Assembly (NCBI RefSeq): GCF_016429255.1
Contig: NZ_JAELUG010000071.1
Span: 1 to 36,510 of the forward strand
Direction: 5' to 3'
Source of the DNA: Rhizobium sp. ASV8
GTDB taxonomy: Bacteria; Pseudomonadota; Alphaproteobacteria; Rhizobiales; Rhizobiaceae
DNA length: 36,510 bases
The position numbers were made by a program, and so were the translations under genes. Shown here piece after piece: positions 16,178 to 24,420 of this stretch (within the stretch, counting starts at the first letter, position 1; each line of letters begins with the position of its first letter). The notes below the pieces were generated by a model, which was not told the origin of the DNA, did no database searches, and was given only the letters and a program-made list of their open reading frames with translations.

Positions 16178-17002
16178 TCAGAAGGTCAGACGCGAATTAT
16201 ATCCGACCACAAACTGGATGAAGCGCGAGACGTCGACCATGTCGTCGCCCTGATAGCGGATCGTGTAACCATCGATGCGGTCGACGCCTTTCAGATAGGA
16301 GAGATATTCGGCTGGAAGGCGATTGCGGAACACGATCTCCAGCACCGGATTGGCAAGCTTGAAAGGCCGCGCCGAGCCTGCCCTGGCCAATGCGGTCTTG
16401 ACGCCCTCGCGGATACGACGATGCGCGACGTTTGGGGTGAGTGTGATCGCCGACTGCGTGCTGTAAACCGTCTTCACGGGCACAGTCACGATATCTCCGA
16501 TGCGTTCGGTGATCTCGGCCAGCGCCACATTGTCGCCGGAGGCGAGCAGCACCGGCACGTCGAAATGCCCGGCGACGGCGGCGTTGATGCCTGCTTCCGG
16601 CATGACGACGCCGTTGATCCGGATCTCGGCAAAAGCGGTGCCGCCGATCGTATGCGACAAGACGCCACTCGGATGGCTGGCGCCGGCGTGGTAGCCCAGA
16701 AGCATCGCGCCGACGAAGGAGCCGAGTTCCACGCCCTGCATCATCATCAAAGGGCGCGGCCAGCTGCGCACGATCTGCACATAGTCCGGCAAGCGATCGA
16801 TGAGAATGCTCTCGCCATTTCCATGGGAATCGCTGAGGATGATTTCCTCCACGCCTTCCTCATGCGCGGCCTCGCAGGCGTTCACCACGGTGTCGGTCAT
16901 CCAGCGACGTGCATTCTCGTATTCGAAGCCTTCCGGCATCAGATGGTCGCGGCTGACCACCCCGACGATCCCCTCTATGTCGGCGGAAATATAAAGGCGC
17001 AT
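16178..17002 (-). CDS. M55-family D-aminopeptidase (DppA-like)
   Basis: This 274-residue zinc peptidase matches Bacillus subtilis DppA, which releases N-terminal D-amino acids. The expected residues are present at nearly identical positions: Asp8 and Glu10 (SADIEG), His60 (SDSHG), His105 (GYHAG) and Glu136 (MPEAG) as metal ligands, and His117 (LSHT) as the proposed catalytic His. ATG 17002 follows GGGAGGAATCG, a very strong ribosome site. A longer frame to 17104 would run through the promoter region and is rejected. The gene is divergent from the M81 peptidase gene and leads the operon with the D-amino-acid dehydrogenase-like gene. Confidence 0.93.
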   Translation of the reverse strand: MRLYISADIEGIVGVVSRDHLMPEGFEYENARRWMTDTVVNACEAAHEEGVEEIILSDSHGNGESILIDRLPDYVQIVRSWPRPLMMMQGVELGSFVGAMLLGYHAGASHPSGVLSHTIGGTAFAEIRINGVVMPEAGINAAVAGHFDVPVLLASGDNVALAEITERIGDIVTVPVKTVYSTQSAITLTPNVAHRRIREGVKTALARAGSARPFKLANPVLEIVFRNRLPAEYLSYLKGVDRIDGYTIRYQGDDMVDVSRFIQFVVGYNSRLTF

Positions 17003-17053
17003 CGATTCCTCCCTCTCGTTGCCTAGTATGGATATTGGATTTGACTTTCTGAC

Positions 17054-17071
17054 CATAAACATATTTCTATG
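17054..17071. promoter_or_regulatory. Palindrome in the M55/M81 divergent promoter region
   Basis: The 18-bp sequence CATAAACATATTTCTATG matches its reverse complement at 14 of 18 positions. It sits in the middle of the 104-bp region between the divergent peptidase starts and overlaps the AT-rich stretch where promoters are expected. It differs from the TAGRAAA-N4-TTTCCTA sites, so a second binding protein or chance is possible. Confidence 0.35.
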
Positions 17072-17073
17072 AT

Positions 17074-17091
17074 GAGAAAATATCTTTCTGC
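17074..17091. promoter_or_regulatory. Candidate XRE-cupin operator, site 1 (peptidase genes)
   Basis: GAGAAAATATCTTTCTGC contains AGAAAATATCTTTC, which matches the site before the regulator gene at 12 of 14 positions. It lies 15 bp before the M81 start codon and just downstream of a possible -10 element TATGAT (17068-17073), so it would overlap the transcription start. The right arm is poorer than in the other two sites. Confidence 0.4.
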
Positions 17092-17106
17092 ATTTGGGAG
17101 GCAAAA

Positions 17107-18570
17107 ATGAAGCTGTTCATCGCGGGACTGGATACCGAAACCAACACATTCTCTCCAATGCAGACGGGGCTGGAGACCTTCAGCGAAAACTTGATCGCCT
17201 ATGGCGACGCGACGGAAAGGCCGCTGAACTGCTGCTCATCGCAGATGTTCGTCTGGCGCAACGCGGCCCGGGAAAAGGGCTGGACCGTGGTCGAAAGCCT
17301 ATGCGCCGTCGCCGAACCTGGCGGCAAGACAACGCGCGCGGTCTATGAAGGCTTCCGCAAGACCATCCTCGACGATCTCAAGGCGGCGATGCCCGTCGAC
17401 GCCGTTATGCTTGCCCTGCACGGCGCCTGTGTCGCCGATGGCTATGATGATGTCGAAGGGGACCTATTGGAGCATGTGCGCCAGGTCGTCGGTCCGGACG
17501 TTCCCGTTGCCGCAGAGCTTGATCTGCATTGCCATCTCACCGATCGCATGGTCGCCAATGCGACCATGATCGCCGCCTACAAGGAATATCCCCACACCGA
17601 TATCGAGATCGTCGCGGAGCAGCTGTTCCGGCTAATGGAACGCACACTGGCCGGCGAGGTTCGCCCGGTGATGGCGGTCTATGACTGCCGTCTCGTCAGC
17701 ACATTTCATCCGCACAAGGCACCGTTGCGTGGAATTGTCGATCGCATGAAGGCCATCGAAGGCCAGGACGGCGTCCTATCCGTCTCATTCGGCCACGGCT
17801 TTCCCTGGGGTGACGTTGCCGATGTCGGCGCCAAGATGCTTGTCGTGACGGACAATGATCGGCAAAAGGCGGCGCGCGTCGCCGAGACGTTCGGCCGGGA
17901 AATCTACGATGCGCGCGAGGAGATGCGGCATGATTACCTGACGATCGATGCGGCACTCGATCAGGCACTTGCCGCAGGACATGGCCCCGTCGTGCTGGCC
18001 GATGTCTCCGACAATGCCGGCGGCGGCGCCCCCGGCGACTCGACGTTCATCCTGCGCCGCATCATCGAGAGAGGCATCCAGGATGTCGCGTCCTGCCTCT
18101 ATTGGGATCCCATTGCCGTGCGCATGTGCCGCGAGGCGGGGGAAGGGGCCACGCTCGATCTGAGGATTGGCGGCAAGGTCGGCAAGGCTTCGGGCGATCC
18201 GCTCGACCTCACCGTTACCGTGCGGCGGATCGCATCGGACATAACCCAGCGCTTCGGACCGACGCCGCTCAGCATTGGCGATGCCGTCTGGATCAGCGCG
18301 GGAAGCGTGGACATTGTTCTCAATACCTTGCGCACGCAGACCTTCCATCCGGAATGCATGACGGCACTTGGTCTTGACCCGTCAACAAAGAGAATTGTCG
18401 TCGTCAAGTCGAGCAACCATTTCCGGGCCGGCTTCGAGCCCATCGCAAGCGAAATCCTTTATGTCGGCGCTCCCGGTGCGCTGCAGCCGCGTTTCGATGA
18501 ACTGCCATTCACCAAGCTGAAGAAGTCCTACTGGCCGAAGGTCGATAATCCACTGGCAGATCAAGGCTAA
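17107..18570 (+). CDS. M81-family metallopeptidase (MlrC-like)
   Basis: This 487-residue protein has the N-terminal MlrC domain signature: GLDTETNTFSP at residues 7-17, ALHGACVADGYDDVEGD near 102-118, and AELDLHCHLTD near 137-147, carrying the likely zinc ligands Asp and His. The C-terminal MlrC domain follows (ADVSDNAGGGAPGDSTFILR near residue 300). MlrC, the founding member, cleaves linearised microcystin and its tetrapeptide product, which contain D-residues. Other members are uncharacterised. GGGAGG lies 6 nt before the ATG. The gene is divergent from the M55 gene, 104 bp apart, suggesting joint control. No signal peptide is visible, so it is probably cytoplasmic. Confidence 0.92.
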   Translation: MKLFIAGLDTETNTFSPMQTGLETFSENLIAYGDATERPLNCCSSQMFVWRNAAREKGWTVVESLCAVAEPGGKTTRAVYEGFRKTILDDLKAAMPVDAVMLALHGACVADGYDDVEGDLLEHVRQVVGPDVPVAAELDLHCHLTDRMVANATMIAAYKEYPHTDIEIVAEQLFRLMERTLAGEVRPVMAVYDCRLVSTFHPHKAPLRGIVDRMKAIEGQDGVLSVSFGHGFPWGDVADVGAKMLVVTDNDRQKAARVAETFGREIYDAREEMRHDYLTIDAALDQALAAGHGPVVLADVSDNAGGGAPGDSTFILRRIIERGIQDVASCLYWDPIAVRMCREAGEGATLDLRIGGKVGKASGDPLDLTVTVRRIASDITQRFGPTPLSIGDAVWISAGSVDIVLNTLRTQTFHPECMTALGLDPSTKRIVVVKSSNHFRAGFEPIASEILYVGAPGALQPRFDELPFTKLKKSYWPKVDNPLADQG

Positions 18571-18935
18571 ACCATCTTCAGGACAATATGCGGCGGTTTC
18601 TGCCGGAGATGCAGGGGTGGACAAGACGGTGGCGTGCTTTTGCGCGCGGAAGAAGCGGGTCATGTTCCAATGTGGTCCGCATCTGTCGCGGGTCACTGTC
18701 CGCTACGATGGAGCGGCAGATGGGCACGCGACAAGATCCTTCGGCCTGTTTGTCGCCGATGTTTCTTTGCGTCTGCGGTCGTGAACGGCCTTTCTCGGTG
18801 GCTGCGAACTATCCTGCCCTCGTTGGTCCGCTAGATCATTTCCTGTCAAACGGCTGGATGTTCGTAGGGATGGGCGCTGTTTCATTGACGGGCATGGATT
18901 GCTTTTCAGCAGAATGTTGATTACGGGCTCGATCC
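18571..18935. other. Intergenic region upstream of the regulator gene
   Basis: A 110-codon frame (18588-18920) exists here but has no ribosome site, no domain and a skewed composition rich in Arg, Cys and Ser, so I do not call it. The only structure I can support is the motif that begins directly after, at 18937. Confidence 0.55.
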
Positions 18936-18936
18936 A

Positions 18937-18954
18937 TAGAAAATAGTTTTCCTA
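18937..18954. promoter_or_regulatory. Candidate XRE-cupin operator, site 2 (regulator gene)
   Basis: TAGAAAATAGTTTTCCTA has arms TAGAAAA and TTTCCTA around four bases and lies 86 bp before the regulator start. It overlaps a possible promoter (TTGATT 18917-18922, 16 nt, GAAAAT 18939-18944). The site would allow autoregulation. Confidence 0.5.
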
Positions 18955-19039
18955 TCATGCCAATCGAATTCTGCCCCTGTTTACGGCACCGGCGCGAACT
19001 GGCGGGCGAATGGTTGCAGGCGAATTGGAGACGCCACGG

Positions 19040-19672
19040 ATGAATGATGCGAAATCCAGCCTCGGCGATATCCTGAAGGATATCCGCAATCGCAATCACT
19101 GGACCCTGGCCGAGGTGAGTTCCATGACCGGGCTGGCGGTCTCGACCCTTTCCAAGGTCGAGAACAATCAGATGCAGCTGACCTATGATCGGCTGGTCCA
19201 GCTTGCGCAGGGGATCAAGGTCGATATCGCCGAGCTCTTCGGCACCCTGGCCAATGCCGATGAGACCTCAAACGTGATGGGGCGCCGAACCTATACCAAG
19301 GCCGGGGACGGACGGTCGATCATCACGAAGAACTATGACTATCTCTATGTCTGCACCGAGATCTACAAGAAGGCCATGGTGCCGATCATAGCGATCGCGC
19401 ATGCCCGCACCCTTCAGGAATTCGGGCCGCTCATCCGGCACAAGGGCGAAGAGTTCTTCTATGTTCTCGAAGGAGAACTTGAGCTTCATAGCGAGATCTA
19501 TGAGCCCCTGCGGCTCAAGAAAGGCGATTCCGCTTATTTCGACGCGATGACCGGCCATGCCTATCTGAGCGTCAGCGAAGAGCCCGCACAGATTCTCTGC
19601 GTCTGCTCGACGCCCGAAACCGAGCTGGTTTCGACCCTCGCGAAGGCACAGGCGCCCAAGACGGCGAGCTAA
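19040..19672 (+). CDS. XRE-family regulator with C-terminal cupin domain
   Basis: This 210-residue cytoplasmic regulator has an N-terminal HTH_3 domain at about residues 8-68 (LGDILKDIRNRNHWTLAEVSSMTGL, then STLSKVENNQ) and a cupin_2 domain at about residues 118-196 (IRHKGEEFFYVLEGELELH and KKGDSAYFDAMTGHAYLSV). Regulators of this build commonly control amino-acid, polyamine or peptide catabolism, with the cupin sensing a small ligand. The ATG at 19040 is preferred because GGAG lies 9 nt upstream. The ATG at 19010 has a weaker site and would add ten residues. The gene sits between the M81 peptidase and the transporter operon, and similar palindromes precede it and both neighbours. Confidence 0.92.
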   Translation: MNDAKSSLGDILKDIRNRNHWTLAEVSSMTGLAVSTLSKVENNQMQLTYDRLVQLAQGIKVDIAELFGTLANADETSNVMGRRTYTKAGDGRSIITKNYDYLYVCTEIYKKAMVPIIAIAHARTLQEFGPLIRHKGEEFFYVLEGELELHSEIYEPLRLKKGDSAYFDAMTGHAYLSVSEEPAQILCVCSTPETELVSTLAKAQAPKTAS

Positions 19673-19708
19673 GCGGAAATAAAAAGACGCATACGATAAT
19701 AAAAAATA

Positions 19709-19737
19709 TTGCACTTAGGAAAATCGTTTCCTAGACT
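19709..19737 (+). promoter_or_regulatory. Candidate promoter of the peptide transporter operon
   Basis: TTGCAC (19709-19714) and TAGACT (19732-19737) are spaced by 17 nt. The -10 matches consensus at 4/6 and the -35 at only 3/6, as expected for a regulated promoter. The start would be near 19744, about 50 nt before the ATG at 19794. Confidence 0.4.
19716..19733. promoter_or_regulatory. Candidate XRE-cupin operator, site 3 (transporter operon)
   Basis: TAGGAAAATCGTTTCCTA has perfect 7-bp arms (TAGGAAA and TTTCCTA) around four bases. It fills the spacer of the candidate promoter and reaches into its -10. It is the best palindrome of the three related sites. Occupation by the regulator encoded immediately upstream would block the operon. 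Confidence 0.6.
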
Positions 19738-19793
19738 GTTGCTGCGGTGAGTGCCGGGAGGGCGCGAACTGCAGTTCTGGGGAGGACAACGAG

Positions 19794-21335
19794 ATGAACG
19801 GTTCCAAGTGGAAATCCGTCGGCTTTGCATTGCTTTTGGCGTCGACGCCCTTATCCGCTGCCATGGCAGCGCAGGATGTATTGGTTCTGGCGCGAGCGGA
19901 AGATGCGCCGACGGCCGATCCAGGCATCGAGATCAGCAATAGCGGCTACACGCTCACCTACGCCGCCTATGAACGGCTCGTCGCTTACAAGGGGGCGTCC
20001 ACGGAAGTCGGGCCTGAACTCTCCGAGAGCTGGAGTGCAGACGACACGGGTCTGGTCTGGACCTTCAAACTCGCCAAGGACCACAAGTTCGATGATGGTT
20101 CACCGGTCGATGCCGCTGCGGTCAAATTCAGTTTTGACCGGCTCATGAAGCTGAAGGCCGGGCCATCGGATGCGTTTCCGGTTCTCAAGGAGGTTGAGGT
20201 CGTCGATCCGCAGACGGTGAGGTTTCATCTGACGGCGCCGTTTGCGCCATTCATTTCGACACTCGCGGTCTCGGGGGCTGCCATCATCAATCCGAAGGTG
20301 ATGGAGCATGAGAAGGATGGTGATATGGCAAAGGGATGGCTTGCCGAGCACTCGGCGGGTAGCGGTCCCTATCGCATCTCTTCCTGGGAGCGAAATCAAA
20401 GCATCATCCTCGACCGCAATGAGCATTATGCAGGCGCAAAGCCTGCTCTCAACCAGGTCGTGATCCGTGTCGTTGGCGACATATCAGCCCGTCGCCTTCA
20501 GCTGACCAGCGGTGACGCGGACATTATCGAACAGATTCCGCCAGACCAGGCAGAGGCGCTGCAGAAAGACAGCTCCGTCGTGGTCGAGAGCAATCCCAGC
20601 ATGTATGTGAACTACATCTACATGAACAATCGGCAGCCGCCACTGGATGACGTCAAGGTTCGCCAGGCAATCTCCTATGCCGTCGATTATCAGGGTATCA
20701 TCGACGGCATCATGCAGGGGCAAGCCAAGCAGATGCGCGGTCCGGTGCCGAGCGGCATGTGGGGACATGATCCACAGGGTTTCCAGTACAGCTACGACGT
20801 CGACAAGGCAAAGGCGCTGCTTAAGGAATCCGGCAAGAGCAACATTCGCCTGACCTACACCTTCTCGCAGGCCGATCCCGCCTGGGAGCCGATCGGTCTT
20901 GCGCTGCAGGCTTCTCTTGCGGAGCTTGGCATCAAGCTGGAACTGCAGGCCGTCGCCGATACGACGAAGCGAGAAATGGTGGCCAACGGCAAGTTCGACA
21001 TGGCGCCCGGCGCCTGGACGCCAGATTTCGCCGACCCCTACATGTTTATGAACTACTGGTTCGACGCCGACAAAATGGGCGGTCCGGGCAACCGGTCATT
21101 CTACAACAACAAGCAGGTGACCGCTCTGGTGAAGGAAGCGGGCTCGATCGTCGATGAGGAAAAGCGCAAGTCGCTTTACATCGATGCGCAGAAGCTTGCG
21201 GCTGAGGATGCTCCCTATCTCTACATCATGGAGAAGAACGACATTTTTGCCCGTCGTGCCGCAGTAAAGGGTTACGTCTACAATCCCATGCTGATCCAGG
21301 TCTATAATTTCGGCACGATGTCCAAGACCCAATAA
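19794..21335 (+). CDS. Peptide-type ABC transporter substrate-binding protein
   Basis: This 513-residue periplasmic protein of the SBP_bac_5 family has a signal peptide (WKSVGFALLLASTPLSAAMA, cleavage near residue 25, mature end AQDVLVLARAED). Family features include YAAYERLVAYKG near residue 61 (the usual YExL region), SGPYRISSWERNQSIILDRN near 186-205, and a C-terminal region with YLYIMEKND. GGGGAGGAC lies just upstream of the ATG. It is the first gene of a five-gene importer operon. Its neighbourhood suggests ligands that contain D-amino acids, but ligand specificity cannot be read from the sequence. Confidence 0.95.
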   Translation: MNGSKWKSVGFALLLASTPLSAAMAAQDVLVLARAEDAPTADPGIEISNSGYTLTYAAYERLVAYKGASTEVGPELSESWSADDTGLVWTFKLAKDHKFDDGSPVDAAAVKFSFDRLMKLKAGPSDAFPVLKEVEVVDPQTVRFHLTAPFAPFISTLAVSGAAIINPKVMEHEKDGDMAKGWLAEHSAGSGPYRISSWERNQSIILDRNEHYAGAKPALNQVVIRVVGDISARRLQLTSGDADIIEQIPPDQAEALQKDSSVVVESNPSMYVNYIYMNNRQPPLDDVKVRQAISYAVDYQGIIDGIMQGQAKQMRGPVPSGMWGHDPQGFQYSYDVDKAKALLKESGKSNIRLTYTFSQADPAWEPIGLALQASLAELGIKLELQAVADTTKREMVANGKFDMAPGAWTPDFADPYMFMNYWFDADKMGGPGNRSFYNNKQVTALVKEAGSIVDEEKRKSLYIDAQKLAAEDAPYLYIMEKNDIFARRAAVKGYVYNPMLIQVYNFGTMSKTQ

Positions 21336-21354
21336 AGCGCCGGCTCAAACCGAC

Positions 21355-21420
21355 CCTGCCGCCTCGCCGTCCTTTGTCACCGAAACCTTGGAGTTTCGCG
21401 AAGAGGGCCGGAGCGGCAGG
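21355..21420 (+). promoter_or_regulatory. Intercistronic stem-loops between binding-protein and permease genes
   Basis: Outer arms CCTGCCGC (21355-21362) and GCGGCAGG (21413-21420) enclose a second hairpin, CGAAAC (21381-21386) and GTTTCG (21393-21398). The branched structure lies in the 138-nt gap between the binding-protein stop and the first permease. No T-run is present. Position and form suggest 3'-end protection or partial termination that favours the binding protein. Confidence 0.5.
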
Positions 21421-21473
21421 ATCTCCTTACCCCAGGCAAGGTCAGGATTATTCTGGCGAAAGGGCTGACGTCC

Positions 21474-22487
21474 ATGGCAATCACCCGCATCATCATTCCC
21501 CGTCTGATCCTTCTGTTCTTCGTGGTGCTGGGGGTCGCCGTGATCACCTTCACGATCTCGCATCTGATACCCGGCGATCCCGCCCGTATGATCGCGGGTG
21601 ACAGGGCAAGTGCTGAGACGCTGGAGAATGTCCGGCGCAGCCTCGGTCTTGACCGGCCTGTGGTCGAACAGTTCACAATCTACATCGGTAATCTTCTGCA
21701 TGGTGATCTCGGAACCTCGTTGCGCACCAGCCGCCCCGTTGCCGCAGATATACGCGCTTTCCTGCCGGCTACCTTGGAATTGGGAACCGTGGCATTGCTG
21801 ATCGCGATCTGTCTCGGCGTGCCGCTGGGCGTGGTATCGGCGGTCTACAAGGATGGCCCAATCGATCAGCTGGCGCGAACGGTCTCCGTCTGCGGCATAT
21901 CGATGCCGGTCTTCTGGTTCGGCCTCATCCTCATCTATTTCTTCTATGCGAAGCTCCAGATATTGCCCGGCAGCGGGCGGTTGGCGATGGGCATTGTCTC
22001 GCCGGAGCGCATTACCGGCTTCCTGCTGATCGATTCCCTGTTACAGGGCCGCTTCGACGCATTTCGCAGCGCCGCCTATCATATCATCCTGCCGGGCTTT
22101 GTGCTCGCCTTCGCCAATATGGGCGTCATCACGCGTCAGATCCGTGCCTCGATGCTGGATGTGCTGCAGGAGGATTACATCCGTACTGCCCGGGCCAGCG
22201 GTTTGCGACGGAAAATGATCATCTTCAATTACGCGCTCAGAAACGCGCTGATCCCTTCGATCACGCTTTTGGGCCTGGCACTTGGCGACCTTCTCTACGG
22301 TGCGGTCCTCACTGAGACGATCTTCGCCTGGCCGGGCATGGGAACTTATGTCGTCAGCTCCATTCAGACGCTCGATTTCCCGGCCATCATGGGTTTCACC
22401 ATCGTCGCATCCATCGGTTATGTGCTGATCAACCTTCTCGTCGATCTCGCCTACATGCTCGCCGATCCACAAATCCGGGAGGTGTGA
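21474..22487 (+). CDS. Peptide ABC transporter permease, DppB-like
   Basis: This 337-residue inner-membrane protein of the BPD_transp_1 superfamily has a first membrane helix at residues about 8-28, the LIPGDPARMIAG segment typical of DppB near residues 32-43, and a RRSLGLDRPVVEQF stretch. The coupling loop is DYIRTARASGLRRKMIIFNYALRNAL near residues 233-258, followed by the conserved ETIFAWPGMG. It forms the channel with the next gene product. Its stop is followed by the next start after 2 nt, so the genes are translationally linked. Confidence 0.94.
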   Translation: MAITRIIIPRLILLFFVVLGVAVITFTISHLIPGDPARMIAGDRASAETLENVRRSLGLDRPVVEQFTIYIGNLLHGDLGTSLRTSRPVAADIRAFLPATLELGTVALLIAICLGVPLGVVSAVYKDGPIDQLARTVSVCGISMPVFWFGLILIYFFYAKLQILPGSGRLAMGIVSPERITGFLLIDSLLQGRFDAFRSAAYHIILPGFVLAFANMGVITRQIRASMLDVLQEDYIRTARASGLRRKMIIFNYALRNALIPSITLLGLALGDLLYGAVLTETIFAWPGMGTYVVSSIQTLDFPAIMGFTIVASIGYVLINLLVDLAYMLADPQIREV

Positions 22488-22489
22488 TC

Positions 22490-23398
22490 ATGTCCGCCAT
22501 CATGCCGACAAACACTGATGCCGCGCGCACGACAACGAGCAGGAAAAAGCCCTGGTCGGAGCAAATGCGCTATGTTTGGTATTTGAGCCGCCGCAGCCCG
22601 CTCACCCTTGTGGGGACCGCGATCATTCTGCTTCTGGTGTTCATTATCATTACCGCGCCCTGGATCGTACCTTACAATCCCGACAAGGTCTCCCTGACGG
22701 CCCGGCTGCTGCCGCCGAGTGCTGCACATTGGTTTGGGACGGACGAAGTCGGCCGCGATCTTTTCTCACGCGTCATTTATGGCTCTCGAGCCTCCTGCGG
22801 CGCCGCCTTCATGATCGTTCTCATTTCGATGTCGGTTGGGGTGCTGATCGGTTGCCTTTCGGGCGTGGTCGGTGGTCGCATCGATACCGGCATCATGCGC
22901 CTTATGGATGTCATCATGGCGCTTCCGGCACTGGTGCTTGCCATGGCACTGGCGGCAGCCCTCGGACCGAGCCTGTTCAACTCGATGCTGGCGGTGGCGA
23001 TCGTGCGCATACCTGCATATGTGCGCCTTGCCCGCGGACAGACGCTTTCGCTCAGAGAGCAGATTTTCGTCAAGGCATCGCGTACCTTTGGTGCGTCGCC
23101 CTTCTATATCCTGCGCTGGCACATCCTCCCGAACGTCATGTCGCCGATTATCGTGCAGTCGACGCTTGATCTCGGCAGCGTCGTGCTGATCGCCGCAGCC
23201 CTCAGTTTCATCGGTCTCGGCGCACAGCCGCCGACCGCCGAATGGGGGGCGCTGGTCAGCAGTGGACGCAGCTACATGCTCGATCAGTGGTGGTATGCGA
23301 CATTTCCGGGTCTCGCCATCCTGCTTTCGGCAATTTCATGCAATCTTGTTGGTGACGGCATCCGCGACATGCTCGACCCGCGCTCGAGGAGCAGATGA
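22490..23398 (+). CDS. Peptide ABC transporter permease, DppC-like
   Basis: This is a 302-residue permease with a roughly 45-residue polar N-terminal tail before its first membrane helix (LTLVGTAIILLLVFIIITA). The DppC hallmark HWFGTDEVGRDLFSRVIYG lies near residues 83-101, and the coupling loop is FVKASRTFGASPFYILRWHILPN. ATG 22490 is chosen because GGAGG lies 7 nt upstream. The GTG at 22484 is too close to that site. The stop overlaps the ATPase start (ATGA). Confidence 0.94.
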   Translation: MSAIMPTNTDAARTTTSRKKPWSEQMRYVWYLSRRSPLTLVGTAIILLLVFIIITAPWIVPYNPDKVSLTARLLPPSAAHWFGTDEVGRDLFSRVIYGSRASCGAAFMIVLISMSVGVLIGCLSGVVGGRIDTGIMRLMDVIMALPALVLAMALAAALGPSLFNSMLAVAIVRIPAYVRLARGQTLSLREQIFVKASRTFGASPFYILRWHILPNVMSPIIVQSTLDLGSVVLIAAALSFIGLGAQPPTAEWGALVSSGRSYMLDQWWYATFPGLAILLSAISCNLVGDGIRDMLDPRSRSR

Positions 23399-24420
23399 TG
23401 ATCGGCACAGCGCAACCAGACGGTCAGGCTCTGGCAATTAAAGGGCTCTCACTGGAATTTCCGACCTTCAGCGGCTCGATCAAGGCACTGGACAATGTCT
23501 CGATTGAGGTCGGAAAGGCCGAGATTGTCGGGGTTGTCGGCGAATCCGGCTGCGGCAAGTCGGTCACGACCATGGCGGCAACTGGATTGCTGCCGAAGGG
23601 GCGATACAACATCACCGGCGGGTCGGTCAGCCTGTTCGGTCGCGCCACCTTGACGATGGACGACAAAGAGCTGCAGAACATGCGCGGCAAGGTGGTGTCG
23701 ACCATCTTTCAGGAGCCGATGAATGCGCTGAACCCGACCATCCGCATCGGCAAGCAATTGACTGACATCATCATGCGCCACGAGGGGACGAACCTAGAGG
23801 ACGCAAAGCAGCGTGCGCATGACATTCTCGCCGATATGCTGATCGGGGAACCCGAGCGGATCATGCGGGCCTATCCGTTCGAACTCTCCGGCGGAATGCG
23901 GCAGCGCGTTTTGACCGCAATGGCATTTTCTTGCAATCCAGGGCTGATCATTGCCGATGAGCCGACGACCGCGCTCGACGTGACCGTTCAGGCCGTGATC
24001 TTGCGGCTGATCCAGAACCGCGCGCGCCGTACCGGAACGTCGGTTATCTTCATCAGCCACAATGTCGCGGTGGTGTCGCAGCTATGCGATCGGATCTACG
24101 TTATGTATGCCGGCCGTATCGTCGAGCACGGCGCAACACGCGCAGTACTCGATGCACCCCAGCATCCCTATACCCAGGCGCTGCTGCGCTGCCTGCCCGA
24201 ACGCTTGGCTCCCAAGCAGGAATTGGAAGCAATCCCCGGCGCCGTTCCCAATTTGATGCATCCGCCCGCCGGCTGCTATTTCCAGCCGCGCTGCGGCGAA
24301 GCGGTTGAGCGCTGTCGAACGCACTCTCCGCAACTTGCAGGATCCGATGCGCAACAGGTCGCGTGCTGGCAACGCGGAGATGGGGTTCTGATCTTGGACA
24401 AGGGGCACGGCAATGCTTGA
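23395..24420 (+). CDS. Peptide ABC transporter ATPase, DppD-like
   Basis: This 341-residue cytoplasmic ATPase has Walker A GESGCGKSV near residue 45, signature LSGGMRQR, Walker B LIIADEPTTALD and switch His in FISHN. The C-terminal oligopeptide-transporter extension carries four cysteines (CYFQPRC, ERC, VACW), the pattern linked to an Fe-S cluster in some homologues. GAGGAG precedes two adjacent ATGs (23395 and 23398). Either could be the start, and the first overlaps the upstream stop. The switch motif reads SHN rather than the usual THD, a small deviation. It should pair with the next gene product. Confidence 0.94.
   Translation: MMIGTAQPDGQALAIKGLSLEFPTFSGSIKALDNVSIEVGKAEIVGVVGESGCGKSVTTMAATGLLPKGRYNITGGSVSLFGRATLTMDDKELQNMRGKVVSTIFQEPMNALNPTIRIGKQLTDIIMRHEGTNLEDAKQRAHDILADMLIGEPERIMRAYPFELSGGMRQRVLTAMAFSCNPGLIIADEPTTALDVTVQAVILRLIQNRARRTGTSVIFISHNVAVVSQLCDRIYVMYAGRIVEHGATRAVLDAPQHPYTQALLRCLPERLAPKQELEAIPGAVPNLMHPPAGCYFQPRCGEAVERCRTHSPQLAGSDAQQVACWQRGDGVLILDKGHGNA

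Noticed and set aside
16124..17026. 300-codon plus-strand frame opposite the M55 peptidase
   Set aside because: It is antisense to a gene with all metal ligands in place and a strong ribosome site. The plus-strand translation is His/Asp-rich, as expected for a shadow frame.
18588..18920. 110-codon open frame between the M81 peptidase and regulator genes
   Set aside because: It has no ribosome-binding site, no recognisable domain and a skewed Arg/Cys/Ser-rich composition. The region is treated as intergenic.
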